A stretch of DNA of 64,000 bases from CAYUUR01 sp052034685 (GTDB lineage Bacteria > Patescibacteriota > Saccharimonadia > Saccharimonadales > CAYUUR01), in NCBI GenBank assembly GCA_052034685.1, contig JBPOIH010000007.1, forward strand, positions 74,852-138,851, given 5' to 3'. This document shows, one piece after another, positions 1 through 8,569 of this stretch (its first letter is position 1; the number at the start of each line of letters is the position of its first letter). Below the pieces are notes generated by a model that made no database searches, was not told the origin of the DNA, and worked only from the letters and a program-made list of their open reading frames with translations. A program made the translations under genes and the position numbers.

Positions 1-2
1 GC

Positions 3-443
3 TGTGTTATAGACCCTTGTTTGGCTCGACAAATCCAGTATACGAGTCCACGAGAAGTGTTGGAGTACCTGCCTTACCTCACTGTCGAAGGCTATTCCTT
101 CACACGACAAATCAGACGAATCGGCCTCAAAAAAGGACTCGAACACGTGCGAAGATTGCGAATGTCACCTGGCGTTATGCTGAGAACTGGGATACCTTTG
201 CTGTCTGGTGACGCGGGAGAGTTTTCCCGTTACATGTCTCGCGAGCAACGCCTTCATTCAATGCTATTTTTGGCCAGTGTCGTCAACCAACACAAAGACT
301 GGATTGAAATATATGACCAATTCCCGAACATCAGCTATGAGCTTATTAAAGGGAGTCACTTATCGCTAATGCGTCCTGACGTATGGGATATGCGCAAAAA
401 CTATATGGCTAACAGTCGCGACGCCTACACAACAGCTGCGTAA
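3..443 (+). CDS. C-terminal part of a probable alpha/beta-hydrolase (partial at window edge)
   Basis: The frame is open to the left edge, so this is the C-terminal portion of a gene starting outside the window; the TTG at 21 is not needed as a start. The end of the protein has the look of an alpha/beta-hydrolase cap plus the last catalytic strand: a segment reading VNQHKDWI (a spot that often holds the acid residue) followed by a PNISYELIKGSHLSLM stretch in which the His would be the catalytic base. No nucleophile elbow is visible because the N-terminus is missing. The last 19 bases overlap the convergent phosphoesterase gene. Family call is moderate, substrate unknown. Confidence 0.5.
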   Translation, partial: CVIDPCLARQIQYTSPREVLEYLPYLTVEGYSFTRQIRRIGLKKGLEHVRRLRMSPGVMLRTGIPLLSGDAGEFSRYMSREQRLHSMLFLASVVNQHKDWIEIYDQFPNISYELIKGSHLSLMRPDVWDMRKNYMANSRDAYTTAA

Positions 444-1237
444 GTATCAGGTACGCTGACAGATACCACTGGCTCAATTATCTTTACCTTGTCTGACCAA
501 ACTTCATAAATTGGTATTTCGTTGCGCGTCTTGTTGGCGGCAAGGTGAATTACACGCCCACCGGCTTTGCGGTGCTGTCCATTGTTCAGGTGCCAGTGTC
601 CGGTAATCATAGTGTTAATCTTTGCCTGATCCAACACTTCGACGGCGCTCGTTGGAGAAAGCACGTATTCTGGCTCATCGTGAGCTGCGTCACGACGGTA
701 AACTCCACATATTTGCAACGGTATTGACCAGCCGAAGTCACCAGAGACACGTTTGCTGTTGGCCATGTCTAGTTCGCTTCTTTGTACTTCCCATTTTTGG
801 CCCGTTATTCCGGCGTGCACAATCATAAAGCCAGGACCCTGAACATAAGGCACTGCATATTTCAAAACATCTTGATGGTGCAATGGCATAGCTTCGTTGA
901 GAATCGCCGCACTCTCTGCTGATACAACGTTTGGTATTCCGTACGAAGCAAGAACTCGATCATGGTATGGCCGTGCCCAAACTTGTGACCAAACATCACG
1001 GGCGTCCGGATCCTGCTCGTGCATAGCTGCATCAAGTACGTAATCGTGATTGCCTAGTACCGTAATAGAGCGGGTTGTCATTGCACTGGCTAGTTCTAAA
1101 ACACCTTTACTATCAGGGCCGTCTACGAGGTCGCCAGCCAAGATAAGATGAGCGTAATGCCGCATGACTGCCTCGAGCAACTCAGGCCTACCGTGCAGGT
1201 CTGGGACTACGGCAAAATCGTTATACTCTGTTAACAT
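425..1237 (-). CDS. Calcineurin-like metallophosphoesterase (ApaH/PrpE type)
   Basis: Predicted two-metal phosphoesterase. The family motifs appear in order: PDLHG (D-x-H) near residue 15, GDLVDGPDS (GDxxD), GNHDY (GNHD), then VHAGI and GHWHLNNG for the distal metal-binding histidines. This order is that of the PPP/ApaH-like group, which includes bis-nucleosyl-tetraphosphatases and protein phosphatases; the exact substrate cannot be read from sequence. The longest frame begins with a TTG at 1246, but the ATG at 1237 is preferred because a TAAAAT hexamer lies 9 bases before it and no SD is present. It is the last gene of a minus-strand run, after uvrB with a 40-base gap. Confidence 0.85.
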   Translation of the reverse strand: MLTEYNDFAVVPDLHGRPELLEAVMRHYAHLILAGDLVDGPDSKGVLELASAMTTRSITVLGNHDYVLDAAMHEQDPDARDVWSQVWARPYHDRVLASYGIPNVVSAESAAILNEAMPLHHQDVLKYAVPYVQGPGFMIVHAGITGQKWEVQRSELDMANSKRVSGDFGWSIPLQICGVYRRDAAHDEPEYVLSPTSAVEVLDQAKINTMITGHWHLNNGQHRKAGGRVIHLAANKTRNEIPIYEVWSDKVKIIEPVVSVSVPDTYAAVV

Positions 1238-1277
1238 GGGGAGCAAATTTTACACCCACGCACAGAGTAAATCAAGC

Positions 1278-3251
1278 TTATTTTTCTTCTAGTTTCTTTT
1301 TGATCTGAGCAATAGAATCGCGCAGTTCAGCAGCTTTTTCGAATTCTAGGTTTGCGGCCGCAAGATCCATCTGTGATGTCAGCTCACGAATGATATGCCC
1401 ATACTCGTCTTTTGGAATCTTCTTAAGGTCGAGTTTCTTAACTTTCTCGCTGTCAGGAATGTCGGCGCGCATGCCTTTATCAATAGCCTTCGCAATGCCT
1501 TCAGGCGTAATACCATGCTTTTGGTTATACTCTTCCTGAATAGTTCGACGCCGGTTAGTCTCGCCTATAGCGCGTTCCATACTACCTGTTACTCTGTCGG
1601 CATACATGAGTACGCGGCCATCTATATGACGCGCTGCCCGACCAATAGTCTGCACAAGCGCCTGCTCACTGCGCAAAAAGCCTTCCTTGTCAGCGTCGAG
1701 GATTGCCACTAGGCTTACCTCTGGCAGGTCAAGGCCTTCTCGCAACAAGTTTATGCCAATCAACACGTCATATGTTCCCATACGTAGATCACGGAGAATG
1801 TCTGAACGATCGAGTGTATCAACGTCGCTGTGCAAATAGGTCACTTTTATCTTTAGCTCCTGTAGATACTCAGTCAGGTCCTCGGCCATGCGTTTAGTCA
1901 GCGTTGTCACGAGGACGCGTTGCCGCTTGGCAGTAGTTGCTCGTATTTCAGCTAACAAGTCATCAATCTGCCCGTCAATCGGTCGCACTTCAATTTTTGG
2001 ATCAATCAAGCCTGTAGGGCGAATCACCTGCTGTGCAGGTTCTGGGCTACGCGTCAGTTCGTATTCAGCCGGCGTAGCACTTACGTAAACAACTTTGTTA
2101 ACGTGTTTCTCAAATTCACTAAAAGTTAGCGGGCGGTTATCCATAGCACTTGGCAGACGGAAGCCATGCTCTACCAAGACTTCCTTGCGCGCTCTGTCGC
2201 CGTTATACATACCGCGGACCTGCGGTAGCGTCATGTGCGACTCGTCAATAAACATCAAGTAATCATCAGGGAAATAATCAAGCAGTGTGGCTGGCTGTTC
2301 ACCGGTCTCTCGGTTTGTCAGATAACGGCTGTAGTTTTCAATACCTTTTACAAAACCGGTTTCTTCCAGCATTTCGAGGTCAAACTTGGTACGTTGCTCT
2401 AAACGCTGAGCTTCAAGCAACAGACCATGCTTCTTAAAATACGCCAGACGCTCTTTGAGCTCACCCTTGATGTGCACCAAGGCATCTTTGAGCTTATCGT
2501 ACGGTGTTACATAGTGACTACCAGGGAAGATCTGCAACTCATCGAGCTGGCTCAGGATCTCACCAGTCAGCGGGTCGACCTTTGTAATACGCTCTATCTC
2601 GTCACCAAAGAATTCGATCCGGTAAGCCAACTCTTCGCTCGCTGGATACACATCAACCACGTCACCGCGCACACGGAACGTCCCACGGTGAAAATCAATA
2701 TCATTACGCTGATACTGGATATCTGTGAGCTGCCTCAGTAGCTTGTCGCGCACGCGTCGTTCACCTTTTTCTACCTTAATAGATAGCCCATCATAATCTT
2801 CTACTGATCCGATACCATAGATGCAGCTGACGCTCGCCACGATCAAGACATCTTTACGAGTCAGCAGCGAATCTGTGGCAGCGTGGCGCAAACGATCAAT
2901 CTCTTCGTTGATCTGACTGTCCTTCTCGATATACGTGTCAGAGCGTGGGATGTATGCTTCTGGCTGATAGTAGTCAAAGTAGCTCACAAAGTAATGAACT
3001 GCGTTGTTTGGGAAAAAGTTCTTGAACTCGTTATATAGTTGTGCAGCCAACGTCTTGTTATGGCACAGTACCAAGGTTGGCTTCTGTACTTGCTGCACGA
3101 TATTGGCCATAGTAAAAGTCTTGCCGGAACCGGTCACCCCAAGTAAGGTTTGTTCCTTCTGACCTTTGTTTAGACCGTCAACTAACTGAGCAATCGCCGT
3201 CGGCTGATCGCCCGTTGGCTTAAACTTTGCGGTTAGTTGAAACTTTGCCAT
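1278..3251 (-). CDS. uvrB: Excinuclease ABC subunit B
   Basis: UvrB of nucleotide excision repair: loaded by UvrA, it verifies damage by inserting a beta-hairpin into the helix and recruits UvrC. The 657-residue length is normal. Visible are the Walker A GVTGSGKTF near residue 40, the Tyr-rich beta-hairpin SYFDYYQPEAYIP around residue 90-105, the DEXX-type box FIDESH, the helicase motif VI region QTIGRAARH, and the C-terminal UVR domain rich in LEFEKAAELRD that binds UvrC. The start has ATTGTA on the plus strand at 3258-3263, i.e. a TACAAT -10 on the coding strand only 6 bases from ATG, so the mRNA may be leaderless. A bordering GGAGAG is too close to ATG to act as a normal SD. Confidence 0.98.
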   Translation of the reverse strand: MAKFQLTAKFKPTGDQPTAIAQLVDGLNKGQKEQTLLGVTGSGKTFTMANIVQQVQKPTLVLCHNKTLAAQLYNEFKNFFPNNAVHYFVSYFDYYQPEAYIPRSDTYIEKDSQINEEIDRLRHAATDSLLTRKDVLIVASVSCIYGIGSVEDYDGLSIKVEKGERRVRDKLLRQLTDIQYQRNDIDFHRGTFRVRGDVVDVYPASEELAYRIEFFGDEIERITKVDPLTGEILSQLDELQIFPGSHYVTPYDKLKDALVHIKGELKERLAYFKKHGLLLEAQRLEQRTKFDLEMLEETGFVKGIENYSRYLTNRETGEQPATLLDYFPDDYLMFIDESHMTLPQVRGMYNGDRARKEVLVEHGFRLPSAMDNRPLTFSEFEKHVNKVVYVSATPAEYELTRSPEPAQQVIRPTGLIDPKIEVRPIDGQIDDLLAEIRATTAKRQRVLVTTLTKRMAEDLTEYLQELKIKVTYLHSDVDTLDRSDILRDLRMGTYDVLIGINLLREGLDLPEVSLVAILDADKEGFLRSEQALVQTIGRAARHIDGRVLMYADRVTGSMERAIGETNRRRTIQEEYNQKHGITPEGIAKAIDKGMRADIPDSEKVKKLDLKKIPKDEYGHIIRELTSQMDLAAANLEFEKAAELRDSIAQIKKKLEEK

Positions 3252-3272
3252 CTCTCCATTGTAACAACTCTC

Positions 3273-4004
3273 TTACAAATCTTGCATATTCTTGTATGCT
3301 TCCGCGAATGCTTTTTTCTTTGTTACCCACACTTCTAAGACTTTCTCGTCAAGATCTTGCATTTCTGATCCATACATTGCGCATCCTGGGGGAGCTCCAG
3401 AAGATGGTCGGCCCGCATATCGATAATCAGTATTGAAGCTCAGCGCCTTGCTTTCAAATGGAAAGGTAGCCGTACTTGCCTCAAAACCCTCTGTTAGCTT
3501 AGCCTTGAAATCAGCAAGAGAAATTCGGCCAATCGCAAATAATGTGTCATTGAAATCCTTGCAGTATTTTCCATCAATGTTTTTTTGCTGGTCAAATCCA
3601 GTGTCTGAAAGATCAATCCACTGATCAGAGGAGCCGCCCGTACTACTCCGAACGTTATAGTAAGCGCCAGATATTTCACTGCTGAGAGGTATTTTTGCAT
3701 CAATCTCTTTTATCTCTAGGAATTTTTGTTCTGCCTTGCTGGATTCTTCTGTTGAACTATTGTCTTCTACCACAACCTTCTGAGCAGTATTTGTAAAGGT
3801 TTTCCCGTCAGCAGAGCACTGTTCTGGATAGCTCTCCATAATCGGGTTACCGGCAGCCTTACACTCTTCAAAAGTCGTTATCTTTGTTTTGTTCTGTCGT
3901 TGATATACGTAATAGCCAACGCCTCCGATTAATCCGAGTACTAGAACAACGAGAAGCACTTGTCCAACGCTAAAGCCCTTTTGATTGTTTGATAGTTTTT
4001 GCAT
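3273..4004 (-). CDS. Membrane-anchored protein with prepilin-like N-terminus, paralogue 1
   Basis: First of three adjacent paralogues. Residues 5-40 carry NNQKGFSVGQVLLVV, a hydrophobic helix, then GYYVYQRQ. This resembles a type IV prepilin leader (K-G before the cut, F at +1, long hydrophobic helix) but has Gln, not Glu, at +5. After the anchor comes a short Cys-containing module (FEECKAAGNP... ESYPEQC ... DGKTFTN) of a type seen in many surface proteins of uncultured bacteria, then a roughly 150-residue soluble domain that I do not recognise, with a CKDFND segment and a Pro/Gly-rich PSSGAPPGCAMYG loop. Upstream GGAGCAACA gives a good SD. The N-terminal DNA is almost the same as in the next gene while the C-terminal parts differ. 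Confidence 0.75.
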   Translation of the reverse strand: MQKLSNNQKGFSVGQVLLVVLVLGLIGGVGYYVYQRQNKTKITTFEECKAAGNPIMESYPEQCSADGKTFTNTAQKVVVEDNSSTEESSKAEQKFLEIKEIDAKIPLSSEISGAYYNVRSSTGGSSDQWIDLSDTGFDQQKNIDGKYCKDFNDTLFAIGRISLADFKAKLTEGFEASTATFPFESKALSFNTDYRYAGRPSSGAPPGCAMYGSEMQDLDEKVLEVWVTKKKAFAEAYKNMQDL

Positions 4005-4016
4005 TGTTGCTCCTTA

Positions 4017-4652
4017 TTACGGAAGGGTTACTGTTGAAAGAATTTGATTAAACAGCGTTCGGACTTCTGGCTTATCCTCATCAAGTGAGTTTAGTCTAAA
4101 GAAATACTCCGTACCATCTTTTATAGCAATAGCAACTAGGTCAGTGCCATGACACTTCATGTCACTGAGGATCGCTTTTTCACCATCAATCGTAATCTCC
4201 TGATAATCTCCACCACAAGCAGCGGCGTCTTTAGTATCTTTATACGCCGCAACCATCGCCGCATGCGAATTATAGCTAAGCGTCTTAGTTACCATCACGT
4301 CCAATGAATAACCAGCTTTGACATTTGGGCCCTCCATTTCTGGGGCCAAATAGTCTGCCGAAGCAAAGTAAACCGAATCAGTCTCATTTAGCTTTTCTTG
4401 CTGCTTCCACGTTTCAGGATATTTCATAGTTATTGTCATGCCTGAGTACGTTTTCCAGTCACCTGTTGCCGCTTTGTTTTCGTCGCTCACAGGAGGCGTA
4501 GCCTCTGTCGTACTACTTGTCTGTGGCTCAGATGTTGAAGCCTGTCGGTCATACACGTAATACCCTATGCCGCTAATGAGCCCCAGTACCACTACTACAA
4601 GCAACACCTGCCCGATACTAAAACCCTTTTGATTGTTTGATAGTTTTTGCAT
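4017..4652 (-). CDS. Membrane-anchored protein with prepilin-like N-terminus, paralogue 2
   Basis: Same N-terminal module as its neighbours (SNNQKGFSIGQVLLVV then GYYVYDRQ), followed by a Thr/Ser/Pro linker and a soluble domain beginning WKTYSGMTITMKYPETWK. That opening and the overall pattern match PsbP-like/photosystem-II-reaction-centre-P-like domains that are widespread as small extracytoplasmic binding domains; here it ends with a helix resembling LFNQILSTVTLP. The protein most likely sits on the outer face of the membrane, anchored by the N-terminal helix. SD GGAGCAACA precedes ATG, identical to that of paralogue 1. Function unknown. Confidence 0.75.
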   Translation of the reverse strand: MQKLSNNQKGFSIGQVLLVVVVLGLISGIGYYVYDRQASTSEPQTSSTTEATPPVSDENKAATGDWKTYSGMTITMKYPETWKQQEKLNETDSVYFASADYLAPEMEGPNVKAGYSLDVMVTKTLSYNSHAAMVAAYKDTKDAAACGGDYQEITIDGEKAILSDMKCHGTDLVAIAIKDGTEYFFRLNSLDEDKPEVRTLFNQILSTVTLP

Positions 4653-4660
4653 TGTTGCTC

Positions 4661-5296
4661 CTACAGCTGCTCAGCAGTATAAGTTAAAGTTTTTAGTGCC
4701 TCACTGCCATATCCTTCCACAGCGTCGACAATCGTCTTGTTTTCAGAGTTATAACATGCCGCTTGAGGACCGACCCAAATGTAGTAGTAGTCGCCTGCCT
4801 TGCGCGATTTGGTGGTTATCGTTTCCCCAGTTGTTTCGTCTGTGTAACTCACTTCATATTTGTCAATTGTTTTGACGCCTTCAGCGCCGTTGTAGTCCTT
4901 TTGATAATCATAACCCGCTTTACCTCGCGCTACATACCCCGTACTCCCGTCAGCCTTACATCCACCCCCGGATTTTTCACGGTATTGACTCGTAGTAAGA
5001 TACATAGTGTGGTCGTTTTCTATAACGTACTCGGGATTCTGAGTAAACTGGTCTTTCTTGAACTTTACACCCCACTCTTTAACGACGAAATAACCCTCAT
5101 TAGGATCACTTGTTTTGGTTTCTTCGGTTTTCGGTGCAGACGAGACAGATGTAACTTCTGCAACCGTTTCGCTCGCAGAATCTTTACTCTGGCGTTGATA
5201 TACGTAATAGCCCACGCCTCCGATTAGCCCCAGTACCAATACCACGAGAAGCACTTGTCCGATACTATAGCCCTTTTGATTGTTTGATAAATGCAT
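4661..5296 (-). CDS. Membrane-anchored protein with prepilin-like N-terminus, paralogue 3
   Basis: Third copy of the NNQKGYSIGQVLLVV module, with Tyr in place of Phe at +1. The longest frame starts at 5335, but the ATG at 5296 (MHLSNN) is chosen because AGGAG sits 8 bases upstream and because this start aligns with the other two paralogues. The C-terminal domain (residues 60-211) is unlike those of the other copies and is rich in Tyr and Gly, with three Cys (GGGCKADG and AACYNSEN) that could form disulfides outside the cell. No enzymatic motif is seen. Confidence 0.75.
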   Translation of the reverse strand: MHLSNNQKGYSIGQVLLVVLVLGLIGGVGYYVYQRQSKDSASETVAEVTSVSSAPKTEETKTSDPNEGYFVVKEWGVKFKKDQFTQNPEYVIENDHTMYLTTSQYREKSGGGCKADGSTGYVARGKAGYDYQKDYNGAEGVKTIDKYEVSYTDETTGETITTKSRKAGDYYYIWVGPQAACYNSENKTIVDAVEGYGSEALKTLTYTAEQL

Positions 5297-5318
5297 GTCT
5301 TGCTCCTCTTTTGTGTAA

Positions 5319-5867
5319 TTAGTAGTCAACTTCACGTAGATCCTTCATTTGTATCATCGGATTTTCTTCAGCGTTATCTTCGTAGCACGAAGGTTCAAAG
5401 GCATGGGGCAGCATATACTTATCAACAATTGAACATCTTGGCAAAGTGGCTGGCTCGTCTTTAGCGGGGTCATCCTTTGCACTTACATAATACTCAGCAC
5501 CAGATAGCAAAACCCAACCAGAGCTGGTTAAGATTACCGGAAAGCCACTACTGAGGCTCGTACTACAACCAATAGCAACTTTTGCATACTTTCCTCCGAC
5601 CACCGACTCAATAGCAAAAAGCGGGACACCAGGAGCCGTATTATCTCCGTAGTAACCCGTGCAGTCTTCTGTTCTCGTCTGCAAGTACTTTGAAAGACTT
5701 TTCGGCACCTCAACATCTGTAGTAGCCGCCCAAACAAGGACCTTTGGGTTTACCGAGGGCTTACCAAAACACAGCCAAAATAGACCTACTCCAACTATCA
5801 CAACAGCAACAATCGCCACTATGATGAGTGATTTGTTTTTTTGCCTTGTTTTTTTCTTAACTGCCAT
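5319..5867 (-). CDS. Single-pass membrane protein with extracytoplasmic domain
   Basis: A Lys-rich N-terminus (AVKKKTRQKNK) followed by one hydrophobic helix (about residues 13-33) and a 145-residue outer domain with five Cys after the helix. It lacks the prepilin-like module of the next three genes, yet lies first in the same minus-strand run (22 bases before paralogue 3), so it may belong to the same surface structure. The outer part has a VVGGKYAKVAIGC and SGWVLLSGAEYY pattern like a short beta-barrel/SH3-like fold; this is only an impression. No function can be assigned. Confidence 0.65.
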   Translation of the reverse strand: MAVKKKTRQKNKSLIIVAIVAVVIVGVGLFWLCFGKPSVNPKVLVWAATTDVEVPKSLSKYLQTRTEDCTGYYGDNTAPGVPLFAIESVVGGKYAKVAIGCSTSLSSGFPVILTSSGWVLLSGAEYYVSAKDDPAKDEPATLPRCSIVDKYMLPHAFEPSCYEDNAEENPMIQMKDLREVDY

Positions 5868-5876
5868 GCGGTGCTC

Positions 5877-6461
5877 CTATTGGCTGAGCCATTTAGTCAC
5901 GAGGTCATCAGTGTCGATATCTTTTAGGTCATCGTCCAAGATTGCAATAATCTTTTGGACAAGCTTTTCTGGATCGTTATCAAATACCACTAGCTTGCGG
6001 CGTGGCACTTCGAGGTGTTCAAGTAATTCCGGTATGAAATCAGCCGCGCCACCACTACCGAGCAGTACACCACAAGGCATATTTGATTCTAGCGCCGTGG
6101 TAAACTCATGCATACTGCCGATGCGTCCACCAACGGTAATAATTGCATCACTGGATTGCACCAAGTGCACGTCGCGACCTACGTAATGCATACCCGTGAA
6201 GTTCACAAAGTCATACACACCGATTGGCAGACGATATTTGTAGGCGTGCTCACGCAGGCTACTTGCCGGCGAAAAACCAATACTCATTCCACCCGCAGCC
6301 TTGGCAGCCTTGGCAGCAAAAAACGGTAGTCCTACGGTGGCACCAGTTGTCAAAATGTGGCCAGATTCAGCGATAGCTCGGCCAACGCGTTCTGCCAACT
6401 CTTGCGAGGATTTAACCGTTTTGCCGTTGGCGGCACCAGATACACATATCGAATATCGCAT
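5877..6461 (-). CDS. SLOG/LOG-family Rossmann-fold protein (TIGR00725-like)
   Basis: Nucleotide- or ligand-binding Rossmann-like protein related to the LOG/lysine-decarboxylase-like and DprA-type SLOG folds. It opens ICVSGAANG, has the glycine-rich TTGATVGLPFFAAKAA near residue 38, and the key GGRIGSMHEF motif near residue 112, which corresponds to PGGxGTxxE of LOG phosphoribohydrolases (the Glu is kept). Members with this arrangement are small (170-200 residues) and mostly uncharacterised. Nearby genes give no pathway clue; it abuts the next gene (2-base gap) and may be cotranscribed with it. Confidence 0.75.
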   Translation of the reverse strand: MRYSICVSGAANGKTVKSSQELAERVGRAIAESGHILTTGATVGLPFFAAKAAKAAGGMSIGFSPASSLREHAYKYRLPIGVYDFVNFTGMHYVGRDVHLVQSSDAIITVGGRIGSMHEFTTALESNMPCGVLLGSGGAADFIPELLEHLEVPRRKLVVFDNDPEKLVQKIIAILDDDLKDIDTDDLVTKWLSQ

Positions 6462-6463
6462 AG

Positions 6464-7720
6464 TTACGCTTTCCCCAGCTTTTCTGGTGCAATCATGTCG
6501 TTATCAAGCTGTTCAAGTACTTGTTGTTCAAGCGTTTCTTCGCCCATATAACGAATAAACAATTCATTCCAGAGGCTTTCCTGGAAGTGATAATAATATC
6601 GGTTTTCGAAGTGTTCTTCATTTGAATAAGCAAAAGCTACATCCATCAGATTAAGCGCAATCGGCCCGGTCTTGTCTGGTCGCGCAACGTAATCCAGATC
6701 TCGCCAAAAGGCCAGCTTCTCGTCCAGTTCATACAGTGAATCCTCTGCTCTGCGCCAGTGTAAGTCCTCTGGTTGTACGTGTGGCTGAAAGGCTTCAGGA
6801 TGAGAAGTATCTTTGTGTCGACCGAGGTACTGCTGAATAACACGCCAGTGGATGTGCTGACCGGCCATAACCGCTGCATTCTTTGGGTCTGCATTAATGG
6901 TATTCACCACGTCCACACCAAAGTGTGCGCGCGTAGAGATAAACTTGAAGAACGCGCTATACAACCGGATCTCATTTACGTAATGAAACAAGAGCGACAT
7001 CGTCTTCAGTGGTAAACCACGCATTTTCTCGCGCTGCATTGGCAATACTGCGATGATTCCCATCTCTTTGGAATGCGTTACGTTGTGGAGCTTTTTCTTA
7101 GTGAAGGCGTCTGACAGTTCAACCCACTTGTCGTGATCCATCTCAACAATTTCGATCTTACGCTCTTCAAAATCCTTTGGTTTAATCGTCTTCATCAGCT
7201 CGTTAAATTTACTGAGCCATTCTGGACCTTCGGAGAACCTGAGTCCGACGTACATTTCACTAAAAGGTTCGTGCTTAAGCATGCTGTCGATAGATCGATA
7301 ACCAAGCTGCGCCATCATCTTCTTGGGCGGCATCTTTTTTAGCATCTTTTTTGCAACAGATCGCTTCAGTGCCCAGCATTTCATCGGCACACCAGAGCCT
7401 CGCACTGTTTTGACCATCGGCGGCACGAGCGTCCTAATTACTTCTGTGCCTTCTGGGAGCTTAAGCGTGTCTGTAATAATTCGATTATTGTCTTCTCTGA
7501 CACGGTTTAGAAGGGCGTAGTAGAGTTCTTTGCCAGTTGTGTCGTTCGGGTCAAGCCCCAGCTCTTTTGTCTTTAGATTAACCTGACCGACGATTTCAGC
7601 AGTTAGTCTGACATCGGCACTCGGGTTGCCACTGGCTTTTTCCAGGTCACGAATTGCCATTGTAAATAGGGGCTCTTCGGCAGTCAATAACTCTGATAAT
7701 AACCGTGACATCTTAGTCAT
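6464..7720 (-). CDS. Conserved hypothetical protein, helical, 418 aa
   Basis: Soluble, mostly helical protein with no transmembrane segment or signal peptide. I do not recognise the family. It contains a Lys/Met-rich stretch (residues about 122-140, KKMLKKMPPKKMM), several Trp and His clusters in the C-terminal half (GQHIHWRVIQQYLGRH), and an acidic end. It lies upstream of the SLOG gene with a 2-base gap, suggesting a two-gene operon. Two starts are possible: ATG at 7720 and ATG at 7711; an extended -10-like TGGTAATCT directly precedes the first, so the second would suit a leaderless message. Confidence 0.7.
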   Translation of the reverse strand: MTKMSRLLSELLTAEEPLFTMAIRDLEKASGNPSADVRLTAEIVGQVNLKTKELGLDPNDTTGKELYYALLNRVREDNNRIITDTLKLPEGTEVIRTLVPPMVKTVRGSGVPMKCWALKRSVAKKMLKKMPPKKMMAQLGYRSIDSMLKHEPFSEMYVGLRFSEGPEWLSKFNELMKTIKPKDFEERKIEIVEMDHDKWVELSDAFTKKKLHNVTHSKEMGIIAVLPMQREKMRGLPLKTMSLLFHYVNEIRLYSAFFKFISTRAHFGVDVVNTINADPKNAAVMAGQHIHWRVIQQYLGRHKDTSHPEAFQPHVQPEDLHWRRAEDSLYELDEKLAFWRDLDYVARPDKTGPIALNLMDVAFAYSNEEHFENRYYYHFQESLWNELFIRYMGEETLEQQVLEQLDNDMIAPEKLGKA

Positions 7721-7807
7721 AGATTACCACAAGCGTAATAACAGCGTAAAGCAAAGTATCCGTTTATGCTTGCAATACTTTTAGTTCACTATCATAGTGA
7801 CAGCATT

Positions 7808-8569
7808 ATGTTTAGGCCGAACCGAGCTATTGGTATATCAGAAAGGGCTGGCCAGAGTCTTGAGAAGTTAGCTTCCGCCCTATCGTTAAGTCGAGTTGTT
7901 GGCGGGCTTGCTGTTGCTAACCATGTTGAAAAAACGCCAAATTACCAAAGCTGGAAGTTAGCATTCACTTTTGGCGCACTGGCTGCCACTGATTTCATTG
8001 ACGGAAAGTTCGCGCGCTTTGGTAGAAAGCTCCAAGGCAAGAACGAGGAAGTCCGGCGACCCTTCAGTGCCTATGTTGATCAGTTGTCAGACAAAGTCAT
8101 GATTGACGCTATTCTGGTGGCCGTCGCTAAACGCGAGGCTCAGAATGGAAACTACGTCTACTCCCAAGCTATGAGTGGCGCTGCTCTGATAGACATCGGT
8201 AGGAACATACTGGTGACACGTGACCGCATCAACGCAGACCGACAGAACATTGACTCACGTGCCCAAAAAGGAGGCAAACTTAAAGCATTAGAGCAAGACC
8301 TCGTCGTTGGCGCCGCATTAAGCCCACTTTCAAACAATCGTGTCGGGCGCTTCATTATCGGTGTCGCTGCAGCACATGCCGAATTTGAAGCCGTTAAGAG
8401 CGGTATCGACCTTCATACATCATTCGAGGTGTCACGCAGCCAGCTGGCGACTCAAGAAGTACCGGAAACTATAGTTGAGCAACCGCAACCTTCATCGGAT
8501 CAATGGTTGCATGCAGGCGCAGAATACCTGGCTTCGCACCTAGCTGAGTCACCACACTTGTTGAATTAG
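7808..8569 (+). CDS. CDP-alcohol phosphatidyltransferase family protein
   Basis: Integral membrane enzyme family that swaps CMP for an alcohol headgroup in phospholipid synthesis. The signature appears as DFIDGKFARFG followed by AYVDQLSDK: the DGxxAR and DxxxD parts are intact, but the usual Gly before the last Asp pair is replaced and about ten residues are inserted between the halves, so the headgroup is uncertain and activity is not guaranteed. The ATG at 7808 is preferred over 7766 because TTGCAA (7770-7775) and CATAGT (7793-7798), spaced 17, precede it by 9 bases. The last 101 bases overlap the convergent PfkB kinase gene. A Gln/Pro/Ser tail follows the catalytic core. Confidence 0.7.
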   Translation: MFRPNRAIGISERAGQSLEKLASALSLSRVVGGLAVANHVEKTPNYQSWKLAFTFGALAATDFIDGKFARFGRKLQGKNEEVRRPFSAYVDQLSDKVMIDAILVAVAKREAQNGNYVYSQAMSGAALIDIGRNILVTRDRINADRQNIDSRAQKGGKLKALEQDLVVGAALSPLSNNRVGRFIIGVAAAHAEFEAVKSGIDLHTSFEVSRSQLATQEVPETIVEQPQPSSDQWLHAGAEYLASHLAESPHLLN

